Assembly (NCBI GenBank): GCA_900547685.1
Contig: URHS01000036.1
Coordinates: 1 to 25,219 of the forward strand
DNA from: an uncultured Blautia sp.
GTDB lineage: Bacteria > Bacillota > Clostridia > Lachnospirales > Lachnospiraceae
Length of the DNA stretch: 25,219 nt
Direction: 5' to 3'
A program made the translations under genes and the position numbers. The notes beneath the pieces were generated by a model. That model ran no database searches and was not told the DNA's origin. It saw only the letters and a program-made list of their open reading frames with translations. Below are positions 13,725-21,130 of the stretch, in pieces (the stretch's first letter is position 1; each line of letters starts with the position of its first letter).

Positions 13725-14096
13725 TTAAAACATCACTACACCTAAAACATTCATCTGACATTCCTTTAATAAGCGCAGTGTTTCTTCAAGCTCTGAGTAT
13801 TTTGTATAATTATATTTTTCTGCCAAAAGAACTGCGTCATATTTCTGAATTTTTTTTACTGCATCTGCATAAACAGATAACGGTGGGATTTCATGGAAGG
13901 TATATCCTTCCATACCAATTTCCTTGGCTGTTTCTTTTAATATTTTTACAACATTATCTTTTTTAAATTTTGTACTGGATAACACAGCAATATTCTTCCA
14001 GTCCTTTTTTTCGCATATTTCCTGTAGATTATAGAGAATTCTTTTATTTTCTTCTTGTCTTCGTTCGCTTTTGGGTAACTGATAAACCTTCTGCAC
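13725..14096 (-). CDS. Collapsed CpsD-like BY-kinase homologue lacking the P-loop
   Basis: A 123-residue protein (GTG start). The N-terminus EENKRILYNLQEI...KNIAVLSST (15-42) matches the segment before Walker A in bacterial tyrosine kinases of the CpsD/CapB type. The P-loop G-E-G-K-S/T is replaced by K43-F-K-K-D-N48. About 100 residues between Walker A and Walker B seem deleted, so the helix KILKETAKEIG runs straight into a Walker-B-like strand (YTFHEIPPL, Asp replaced). The end, YDAVLLAEKYNYTKYSELEETLRLL...VLGVVMF, fits the CpsD C-terminal lobe, and the Tyr-rich tail is missing. The start is fixed by AGGAGG nine bases before GTG 14096, lying in the last codons of the Wzz-like gene; the GTG at 14120 would place that site inside the protein. 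It probably binds Wzz but cannot be an ATP-dependent kinase. Family assignment is moderate. Confidence 0.7.
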   Translation of the reverse strand: MQKVYQLPKSERRQEENKRILYNLQEICEKKDWKNIAVLSSTKFKKDNVVKILKETAKEIGMEGYTFHEIPPLSVYADAVKKIQKYDAVLLAEKYNYTKYSELEETLRLLKECQMNVLGVVMF

Positions 14097-14100
14097 TGTT

Positions 14101-14826
14101 CTATACCTCCTTAATCTCACCTAAAACTATAAGTCCATACTCATCAAAATCACTTTTTCTGTTGATTGTAGGAATCCACAGACAGATAAAGAATACTACA
14201 ATACAAGATAAAATAAATCCTAACATAGCTCCTAATACAGCCGCTTTTCCTGTTCCCACGCCAGTTTCTAAAACATTATAAATTTCTTCTGCCTGTCCCA
14301 TATTGACAATTTCTAATTTATCTCCATTTTTCATCTGGCTTCCTAAATATTTTACAAGACTATCATAAGCATCTGCTAATACCTGACCTAATTCTTCATC
14401 CGGAACTTTCAGTGCAAGACTAATGGCATTTCCTCCATCTACAGCAAAATGATTAACGGAATGTGTTAAAATCCCCCATGTAAGACCATCCGGGTTTCCT
14501 TCCTTATTTAAAATTTTAAGAACCTCTTCTTCTGTATAAGATTCCATTACTTTTTCTTTAATAAACTGTCTTGATACATCTCCATCAATTAATCCATTAA
14601 TCGTCTGTACATAATCTTCTTCCTGTTTTTCTTCGCTCTGCTGCACCTCTTGGTTATTAAAGTACCATGTCTGTGAATAATAATATTCTTCATGACCTTC
14701 ATCTACAATATCAGATGAAAATACAAAAGCTCCGACTATACCCAATAATGCTGTACTCAGTAAAATCCAATATTTAAATTTCCATAATCCGCAAAAAATA
14801 TCTTTTATTCCAAAATGTTCAAACAT
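14101..14826 (-). CDS. Wzz/CpsC-like polysaccharide co-polymerase
   Basis: A 241-residue membrane protein with the two-span Wzz topology: a membrane segment at about 17-36, an extracytoplasmic domain (about 38-192) and a second segment at about 195-218, followed by IPTINRKSDFDEYGLIVLGEI, like the short cytoplasmic tail of chain-length regulators that contacts CpsD. It should set polymer length together with the Wzy polymerase. The external part is short compared with proteobacterial Wzz and typical of Gram-positive CpsC. It starts three bases after the wzy-like stop and ends four bases before the CpsD-like gene. There is no phosphatase gene (CpsB type) beside it. Confidence 0.82.
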   Translation of the reverse strand: MFEHFGIKDIFCGLWKFKYWILLSTALLGIVGAFVFSSDIVDEGHEEYYYSQTWYFNNQEVQQSEEKQEEDYVQTINGLIDGDVSRQFIKEKVMESYTEEEVLKILNKEGNPDGLTWGILTHSVNHFAVDGGNAISLALKVPDEELGQVLADAYDSLVKYLGSQMKNGDKLEIVNMGQAEEIYNVLETGVGTGKAAVLGAMLGFILSCIVVFFICLWIPTINRKSDFDEYGLIVLGEIKEV

Positions 14827-14829
14827 ATT

Positions 14830-16302
14830 TTAACCTCGCTTCCTTTTTCTTTCTAAACTTGTATAAGAATACTTCCTATTTATTAAAGCCGCTCCACCAT
14901 AGCATACCAGAATTGCCGCCCAGAACTGCATATAAAACAAAAAGTTAATAGCTCCTGTCGCCTCTCCTCTTGGCATAAAAAAGAAATTCATAATGATCAT
15001 CAACACAATCATCGAACCAAAATTCATTTTACGCATAACATGTACAAACCAAATCATCAAGGCTCCCAAAAGCAGGCTGAAAAGAAGAACACCTATATAT
15101 CCATAATCCGTGTAAAGTTCCAATAGATAAGAAGATCCCAAGCCGTGTCCTTCCAGATAGTTATCCATAGCAATATAGGACATATTATGGGCAAAACTAT
15201 TACTCTCCAAAGCCCATGCCAGATTGTTTCCCTCTCCCAGAGGCTTTGCATTAAAAAATTGCTGTGCTATATTTCCATGGGTAAAATAGTCAATAATACC
15301 ACCAAATGTATAATTTCGAAAAGGTCTATCCGGCAGGAAAGGTATACTTTCATATCCTAAATTCAGAGATTTAAAACTGACTCCCTGCTTATATAAGAAA
15401 TCCAGGAATAAATCTCCTACATTTACCGCAACCGCTATTCCATCACGCAAATAGTTCATTGCTCCCATAACAAGAATAACAAATGGACCACCTATAAAAA
15501 TACAAATTTTTTCAAATTTTCCAATCCACTTCTCTTTTTTATCCATTCCATCCCTTAGAATATAATAGACCAGAATAAATAAAGCATCGATTAAAATCAA
15601 ACTGCGTTTTCCATATAATAAAACCGGAAAATCCGACAAAAGAAAAGAGCCCAAAATCACAAAGGAGATTCTCTTTTTCGGTTTCGTGGATAAAAAAACA
15701 GCCAAGCTGTAAATACGAAAACTTGCTATTAAATGAATAAGATACGGAGCCCGACTCTCAAAGTCCGTATAAAACTCATAATATATTTTTCCCTGCATGA
15801 AAAAGAATTTTTCCATCTGCAAATACATATATGCACAAAAAGAAATAATATAGATAACCAAAGAAACAATCTGTAAACTTTCCTGAAAACTTTCTCTTGC
15901 ATTTCGTTTTGCATCTGTTTCTTTTACAGGAACATAAGCTCCTCGCTTCTTTTTCGTTTTTCTATATTCTTCACACATAATTGCTCCAAGCAGCATAAAA
16001 ATCATGGTAATCCATAAACTCACAAAACTAAACTGCATTGCTTCATCCGTGTAAAGCTTCCACTCGTATCCTTTAAAAACACTAATTACCGGACGACTCA
16101 GCAAAAACATAAAAATCATCGCATGAAACCAGAAAAAGATAAATCTCTCTTTCCAGTTTTCCAATGCAAAAATCATGTTATTTATCCACAGTAAAAAAAC
16201 ACTCATCAACATCATTTCGTAATTTTGGGTAAAAAAGCCAAAAATGCCAATTCCAAACTGACTTAAAAAAATACTATATCGTATACATCTTATTACTCCC
16301 AT
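14830..16302 (-). CDS. Wzy-type repeat-unit polymerase
   Basis: A 490-residue polytopic protein with about 11-12 hydrophobic segments and a large outer loop around residues 290-385. The block FMFLLSRPVISVFKGYEW near residue 65-80 is typical of the Firmicutes O-antigen polysaccharide polymerase Wzy family. The loop has GYESIPFLPDRPF and later GHGLGSSYLLELYTDYGYIG, as in polymerases that join undecaprenyl-linked repeat units. It lies between licD and the Wzz-like gene, the place expected in a Wzx/Wzy locus. Sequence divergence is normal for Wzy, so the family call rests on topology, the SRP block and context. Confidence 0.83.
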   Translation of the reverse strand: MGVIRCIRYSIFLSQFGIGIFGFFTQNYEMMLMSVFLLWINNMIFALENWKERFIFFWFHAMIFMFLLSRPVISVFKGYEWKLYTDEAMQFSFVSLWITMIFMLLGAIMCEEYRKTKKKRGAYVPVKETDAKRNARESFQESLQIVSLVIYIISFCAYMYLQMEKFFFMQGKIYYEFYTDFESRAPYLIHLIASFRIYSLAVFLSTKPKKRISFVILGSFLLSDFPVLLYGKRSLILIDALFILVYYILRDGMDKKEKWIGKFEKICIFIGGPFVILVMGAMNYLRDGIAVAVNVGDLFLDFLYKQGVSFKSLNLGYESIPFLPDRPFRNYTFGGIIDYFTHGNIAQQFFNAKPLGEGNNLAWALESNSFAHNMSYIAMDNYLEGHGLGSSYLLELYTDYGYIGVLLFSLLLGALMIWFVHVMRKMNFGSMIVLMIIMNFFFMPRGEATGAINFLFYMQFWAAILVCYGGAALINRKYSYTSLERKRKRG

Positions 16303-16314
16303 CTTTAGCTCCTA

Positions 16315-17124
16315 TCATTTCCACCAAGCTTTTCTTGCATGAGCAATGCGCTCGTTCTCCGGCGGCAACTTCATGTAATCTCCATACAAGGTTTTTAAAT
16401 ATTCATCATAACCCTTTGGTGCTTTGAAAAAATGATGTTCAAACTCTAAATCTATCAGTTCTTCACAAAAAGAAGCGTCCATAATCTGATTATATTTATA
16501 TTCAGAAGCTAAACTTGATATATATTTTGCACCCTCCGCAGGATATTTTCTGGCATATCGGTCAATAATCTTTACAATGTTATGACCACCTATGATTTTT
16601 CTCAAAACCCATTTTGTAAAGTAAAATCTGCCTTTATCTTTTCTCTCTTTTGCCTGTTTCCATGTTGTGAAGGCCGGATATCGCTGTTCCGCTAAAAATA
16701 CACATCTTTTTGCATATTTTCGATACTCCTCTTCACTGTTTCCCGGCATACCATCACAAGGAAAGACATCAATATGTACACCGATTTCATACTTTGCTGT
16801 TGTATCATCTATCAATCCTGTTCTTGTATCCACTAATTTTCCAAAAGGATAAATAAACTTCCTCGCATTTTGTGGTGTATAGAACTTATAATACTCGCTT
16901 CCGTCTTTTTCAATAATTTCTGCCAATCTGTCATAGTCTTTCCGAGGCATCCATACATCAATATCATCATCCCATGGAATAAAACCTTTGTGACGAACTG
17001 CCCCCAACAGTGTACCATCCACAATAAAATATCTCAAATTATATTTTTCACATACTTTATCCAAATAAATTAATATATCAAGAGCTATTTGCTGCATTTC
17101 CCGAATATCTGTAATTTGTCGCAT
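16315..17124 (-). CDS. LicD-family phosphotransferase (second copy)
   Basis: A 269-residue LicD protein. Residues 35-57 carry VDGTLLGAVRHKG and IPWDDDIDVW with the metal-binding Asp cluster (D52-54, D56), and the C-terminus has the YDEYLKTLYGDYMKLPPE block. It should transfer a phospho-alcohol (choline, ribitol or similar) from a CDP donor to a sugar of the lipid-linked unit. It differs clearly from the LicD at 10086-10955 (VDGTLLG against GGGCIGT before the Asp motif), so the two probably differ in donor or acceptor. It is embedded in the main operon between a GT4 gene and the polymerase, 12 bp from the latter. The donor cannot be read from sequence. Confidence 0.87.
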   Translation of the reverse strand: MRQITDIREMQQIALDILIYLDKVCEKYNLRYFIVDGTLLGAVRHKGFIPWDDDIDVWMPRKDYDRLAEIIEKDGSEYYKFYTPQNARKFIYPFGKLVDTRTGLIDDTTAKYEIGVHIDVFPCDGMPGNSEEEYRKYAKRCVFLAEQRYPAFTTWKQAKERKDKGRFYFTKWVLRKIIGGHNIVKIIDRYARKYPAEGAKYISSLASEYKYNQIMDASFCEELIDLEFEHHFFKAPKGYDEYLKTLYGDYMKLPPENERIAHARKAWWK

Positions 17125-17139
17125 ATTTTCTCCCCAAAC

Positions 17140-18216
17140 CTAGTTTTCCAGTATTTCTCGAATATTTTTCTCCATTGTTTGAAGGGAATATCCTTTTTCT
17201 ATCAGTTGTTCTGCCTTACTGACTTTTTGATATTCTCTATATTCTAAGATTTTTTCAGCCCAAATTTTCACATCATCCTGCAAACTTAAAAAGTGCATCA
17301 AATCTGTAAGCTTTACTTCCCTGCTTACAGTATCTGAAACAACACAAGGAACACCTCCTGCCTGTGCTTCCACCAGCGCAAATGGCAGTCCTTCAAACAA
17401 GGATGGAAATATTACCACATCCACAGCTTGAAGAAACTCCGGAATATCTTTTCGAATTCCCAAAAAAGATACCTTCTCTTCTATATCTTTGTTTTTTGCG
17501 TATTCCTGAATTTCACCTTTCAGTTCACCATCTCCGCATAATAATAGCTGTGCATCTGTCTGTTTTGCTACTTCTGCAAAAACATCTAAAATAAATTTAT
17601 GATTTTTCTCTTCTGAAAATCTTCCTATATGTCCTAATACAAATTTATTTTCTACATTTAATTCTTTTCTTTTTTGATTTCGAACTTCCTCTTTAGGTTC
17701 ATACTTTGCAATATCTACTGCATTCTGAAAGATTTTAACATCTTCTATATTTTTTCCAAAAAACCAATTTGCCGCATTTTCTGAGCAAGCCACCTTATAA
17801 TCCACATATTTATCTATACTTCTTCGATTATGTTTATGCATCATAAGAGTAAAGAAACTTCCCAAATTTTCAGAAGCATGGCTGTGACAGATAATCTTTC
17901 CTACATGATTGCGCTTTGCTGTTTTCAAAGAATCAATACTGCTCAATGTTGTTTTATTAAACCACAGTATATCATATTTTCCATTTTCATATACTTTTTT
18001 AATATCATTCTGAAAAGATTTTAAGCTCACATAACGAGGTGTAATTCGATAAATATTACACCCATCTTTTAAAAATTCCTCTTCATAAGAAATTTTTTTA
18101 TCTACCGTCATAAAATCAATCTCATAAGAATCTTTAATCATAGTATACAGAGTATAGATAAATTTTTCCACACCCCCTGTATTCTGTGTCATTCCGTCAA
18201 TTAAAATTCTCTTCAT
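17140..18216 (-). CDS. GT4-family glycosyltransferase
   Basis: A 358-residue GT-B enzyme. The N-terminus KRILIDGMTQNTGGVEKFI is the GT4 acceptor loop, CHSHASEN (about 118-125) resembles EpsF-like enzymes, and the donor half has GHIGRFSEEKNHKFILD, LLLCGDGELKGEI and FEGLPFALVEAQAGGVP with the E-x7-E pair. It likely adds a sugar to the lipid-linked repeat unit in the cytoplasm. It begins four bases after the GT2 stop and ends 15 bases before licD. Donor specificity is not predictable. Confidence 0.9.
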   Translation of the reverse strand: MKRILIDGMTQNTGGVEKFIYTLYTMIKDSYEIDFMTVDKKISYEEEFLKDGCNIYRITPRYVSLKSFQNDIKKVYENGKYDILWFNKTTLSSIDSLKTAKRNHVGKIICHSHASENLGSFFTLMMHKHNRRSIDKYVDYKVACSENAANWFFGKNIEDVKIFQNAVDIAKYEPKEEVRNQKRKELNVENKFVLGHIGRFSEEKNHKFILDVFAEVAKQTDAQLLLCGDGELKGEIQEYAKNKDIEEKVSFLGIRKDIPEFLQAVDVVIFPSLFEGLPFALVEAQAGGVPCVVSDTVSREVKLTDLMHFLSLQDDVKIWAEKILEYREYQKVSKAEQLIEKGYSLQTMEKNIREILEN

Positions 18217-18220
18217 TTTC

Positions 18221-19216
18221 CTACCTCTTATACTTCCAAAACGGCAACTTTATTATTCCCACAAAACTTCCAATTCCATAACTGATATGTAACAGGAAAA
18301 ACAAAAACGGAAGTGCTATCTGATACCCCGTCTTTTTTACCCCTCTTACTGATAAAACAGACATACCCACAGCCGCAAGCCAGTACATCCCCCACATCAG
18401 GTATGCAAGAAACGGAAAACCAAGCGCTGCGAATATACTTGTCCCAATAATTCCAAGCACAAAACACAATGGCACAAAATGATAAATGGATAAACATTTT
18501 GGACAGGCTTTCAATGTCAACGCCACCCAATATCCATTCCCATATTTTTGTTTTAACATTGCTTTTAAAGAACTCCTGGTATGTTGGTAGGAAATGATAT
18601 CCGGAGAATAACAAATTTTATAGCCTGCCTGCCGAATTCTGTAATGAATTTCATTGTCTTCTGTTCGTCCCAGTTGTTCATTAAAAAGCCCAACTTTATC
18701 AAATACTTCTCTTTTGTATGCACCATGAAAAACAGATTTCACATAAGTATTTTTCTCACTTCTTCGATAAGGTGCTATACTGCTGCCAAACATAGACTGT
18801 TCAGCCAAAAGCAATGTTTCCTTCCACGGAGTACTTTCATCAACCATATTTGGTCTGACTCCTCCTGAAACATACTCTCCGCTTTCTAAAACCTCTGCAT
18901 TTTTACGAACAAATTCTTTCGGGATTGCTGCATGGGCATCCACACGCAAAATCGCATCCCCTTTATAGTTTTTGATTGCCACATTCCAGCCGGCCGCTTG
19001 GATTTTTTTAGGATTATCTAAAACTTGTACATTGACAAAATCCTTATTTTCCTCACGAAACTTCTCCATGATTTTTTTCGTGTTATCTTCAGAACAGCTG
19101 TCAATCAAGACAACTTCCATCTGATTATGTGGATAATCCTGACTCTTAATACACTCTAACAAATCCGGTAAGACCTTCTGTTCATTATAAGCAACTACAC
19201 AAACTGATATAATCAT
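18221..19216 (-). CDS. GT2-family glycosyltransferase with C-terminal membrane segments
   Basis: A 331-residue enzyme with a GT-A domain in about 1-235: VCVVAYNEQKVLPDLLECI at the start, the metal-binding DxD region LRVDAHA (about 90-96) and GRTEDNEIHYR (about 183-193) as catalytic-base region. Three hydrophobic segments follow (about 245-320), so it is anchored in the membrane like succinoglycan ExoA-type enzymes. It should add the second sugar or a later one on undecaprenyl diphosphate. Intergenic gaps of 10 bp before and 4 bp after place it within the operon. Confidence 0.9.
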   Translation of the reverse strand: MIISVCVVAYNEQKVLPDLLECIKSQDYPHNQMEVVLIDSCSEDNTKKIMEKFREENKDFVNVQVLDNPKKIQAAGWNVAIKNYKGDAILRVDAHAAIPKEFVRKNAEVLESGEYVSGGVRPNMVDESTPWKETLLLAEQSMFGSSIAPYRRSEKNTYVKSVFHGAYKREVFDKVGLFNEQLGRTEDNEIHYRIRQAGYKICYSPDIISYQHTRSSLKAMLKQKYGNGYWVALTLKACPKCLSIYHFVPLCFVLGIIGTSIFAALGFPFLAYLMWGMYWLAAVGMSVLSVRGVKKTGYQIALPFLFFLLHISYGIGSFVGIIKLPFWKYKR

Positions 19217-19226
19217 CTGAAAACTC

Positions 19227-19907
19227 CTATTTTATTACTGCTGCCACTGTCGCAAACATAGTTTTAATATCTTCAAAAAAGCTGAATTTCTCAATCGCTT
19301 TTAAATTGTATTTCATTTTCTCAGGAAGTACCTGATGAATGTAAACCTCATCTGCATTCTGTGCGTCTTCCAGTAATTTTTCTTCATCTTTATATTCGAT
19401 ACTTGCTCTTGATGTAACTCCTGCCGGAAGAAGTAATGTTGCTTTCATTTCATTTGTATAATGGGCAACATATTTTTCCACTTCCGGTCTTGTGCCTACA
19501 AAAGTCATATCACCTGTAAGAATGTTAAATAACTGAGGAAGCTCGTCCAAACGACATCCTCTTAACAATTTTCCCATTCTTGTCACTCGCATATCCCCTT
19601 TTGTAGTAACCTGTGTACCGATTTTTTCCGCATTTTCTACCATCGTACGGAATTTACAAATACGAAATTTCTTTCCGTAAGTTGTCACTCGAACCTGTCT
19701 GAAAAGTACAGGGCCTTTTGAATCCAGTTTAATTAAAATACTTAAAATCAAAAGTACAGGTGAAAGCAATACCAACAAAATTGCAGCAACTACGATATCA
19801 AAAATACGTTTTGCCGCCAGTCCCGCCTTGTGCTTTTCCAATATTTGATAATATTTCCTTACTTCCTCTACCTGCATATCTAAAGGCAGTTCATTCCATT
19901 TTTTCAT
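19227..19907 (-). CDS. Initiating sugar-phosphate transferase (small monotopic phosphoglycosyltransferase)
   Basis: A 226-residue enzyme that should start repeat-unit assembly by moving a sugar 1-phosphate from a UDP-sugar to undecaprenyl phosphate. The core matches the bacterial sugar transferase (PglC/WcaJ C-terminal) family: a re-entrant membrane helix KRIFDIVVAAILLVLLSPVLL (about 33-53), GPVLFRQVRV, FRICKFRTM, the catalytic Asp-Glu dyad in RLDELPQ (D121-E122) and GDMTFVGTRPE (132-142). Length fits the short PglC/WcfS class rather than the five-span WbaP class. It follows the aminotransferase by 10 bp, as in pathways where the amino-trideoxy sugar is the first sugar, which is the likely donor here. 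Confidence 0.92.
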   Translation of the reverse strand: MKKWNELPLDMQVEEVRKYYQILEKHKAGLAAKRIFDIVVAAILLVLLSPVLLILSILIKLDSKGPVLFRQVRVTTYGKKFRICKFRTMVENAEKIGTQVTTKGDMRVTRMGKLLRGCRLDELPQLFNILTGDMTFVGTRPEVEKYVAHYTNEMKATLLLPAGVTSRASIEYKDEEKLLEDAQNADEVYIHQVLPEKMKYNLKAIEKFSFFEDIKTMFATVAAVIK

Positions 19908-19917
19908 TGTCTTTTCC

Positions 19918-21111
19918 CTATCTTATACATTCTTTAAAAGATTTGATTACATACTCTGCTTCTTCATCTGTCAGTTTTGTATGTAATGGCAATGTAATTT
20001 CATTCGCAAACATTTCATAAGCATTTGGATAATCCTGAATGTCAAATCCCAAGTTTTTATATGCAGTCAACATTGGAAGCGGTTTGTAATGAACGTTAGT
20101 TGCAATATCTTTTTCTGCCATTTTTGTAATAATCGCATTACATTCTTCCCTTGTTTTACCTAAAACATGTGTGATATATAAATGTCCGCTGGACGTAAAG
20201 TCCTTTCCGTAATGCTGAAGATGTCTTACATTTTCACCTTCTAATTCTCTGTCGTACATCTCAATAAGTGTTTTTCTGCGTTCTAAAATTGATGGGTATC
20301 GTTCTAACTGCGCTAAACCGATAGAAGCCATAATATCTGTCATATTACATTTAAAATAAGGCGCTACAATATCATATTCCCATGCTCCCAACTGTGTTTT
20401 TGCCAATGCATCTTTAGACTGACCATGAAGTGAAAAGAGCATAAACTGTTTATAAAGTTTTTCGTTATCTACCCCTTCAATGTCACGCCATACAAGTGCT
20501 CCGCCTTCTGCTGTTGTCAGATTTTTCACTGCGTGGAAAGAGAAACTTGTAAAATCCGCAACTTCTCCGCAACGCTTTCCTTTTCTCTCAGCTCCTAATG
20601 CATGTGCTCCGTCTGCTACAACAGCTACTCTTCCTATTTTTCTCTGAAGCTCATTTGCAGGCTGGAATAAATTTTTCTTTCTTTCTAAAATCTCAAATAT
20701 TCTGTCATAATCACACATAATTCCGGCAAGATCTACTGGAATAACAGCCTTTGTTTTCTCTGTAATTGCTGCTTCCAGCTTATCATAATCCATTTCGTGT
20801 GAATTTTTTGCTGTATCTACGAGAACAAGTTTTGCACCCACATGGCATACTACACTTGCAGAAGCTGTATAAGTATAAGCAGTAGTAATAACCTCATCTC
20901 CAGGACCAATACCTAATACTCTTAAAGCCATTTCCGCACAGGCAGTCGCAGAATTTAAGCATACTGCTTTACTTGTGTGTGAAAATTCTGCTAATTTTTG
21001 TTCAAACAACTTTGTTTTCGGTCCGGTTGTAATCCAGCCGCTTCTTAATGTATCTACAACTTCATCAATTTCTCTTTCTGTAATATCCGGTGGTGAAAAT
21101 AAAACTTTCAT
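19918..21111 (-). CDS. DegT/DnrJ/EryC1/StrS aminotransferase (PglE/WcfR-like)
   Basis: A 397-residue PLP enzyme predicted to aminate C4 of the UDP-4-keto-6-deoxy-HexNAc made by the neighbouring dehydratase. Seen are SGWITTGP (24-31), ATACAEMAL (55-63), TAYTYTASASVVCHVGA, the PLP-contacting Asp in VVADGAHALGA (D167), the Schiff-base lysine in SFSFHAVKNLTTAEGG (K197) and LPLHTKLTDEEAEYV at the end. GGAGG lies upstream of ATG 21111, and the gene follows the dehydratase by 19 bp. The product would be a UDP-2-acetamido-4-amino-2,4,6-trideoxyhexose (AATGal or bacillosamine-type epimer). No PglD-type acetyltransferase accompanies it, so the 4-amine may remain free. Confidence 0.92.
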   Translation of the reverse strand: MKVLFSPPDITEREIDEVVDTLRSGWITTGPKTKLFEQKLAEFSHTSKAVCLNSATACAEMALRVLGIGPGDEVITTAYTYTASASVVCHVGAKLVLVDTAKNSHEMDYDKLEAAITEKTKAVIPVDLAGIMCDYDRIFEILERKKNLFQPANELQRKIGRVAVVADGAHALGAERKGKRCGEVADFTSFSFHAVKNLTTAEGGALVWRDIEGVDNEKLYKQFMLFSLHGQSKDALAKTQLGAWEYDIVAPYFKCNMTDIMASIGLAQLERYPSILERRKTLIEMYDRELEGENVRHLQHYGKDFTSSGHLYITHVLGKTREECNAIITKMAEKDIATNVHYKPLPMLTAYKNLGFDIQDYPNAYEMFANEITLPLHTKLTDEEAEYVIKSFKECIR

Positions 21112-21130
21112 TTTTTATGCCTCCATGATT

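Noticed and set aside
13714..13761. Upstream start for the GT4 gene (adds 16 residues)
   Set aside because: The ATG at 13713 has GGAGG at ideal spacing and begins the standard MNILFVV strand; the extension overlaps the previous gene.
13725..14096. Frameshifted pseudogene of cpsD
   Set aside because: The frame is uninterrupted with a perfect ribosome site and conserved ends; other frames nearby do not encode the missing P-loop part.
14097..14120. GTG 14120 as start of the CpsD-like gene
   Set aside because: It has no ribosome site and would place the strong AGGAGG inside the coding region; GTG 14096 is correctly spaced.
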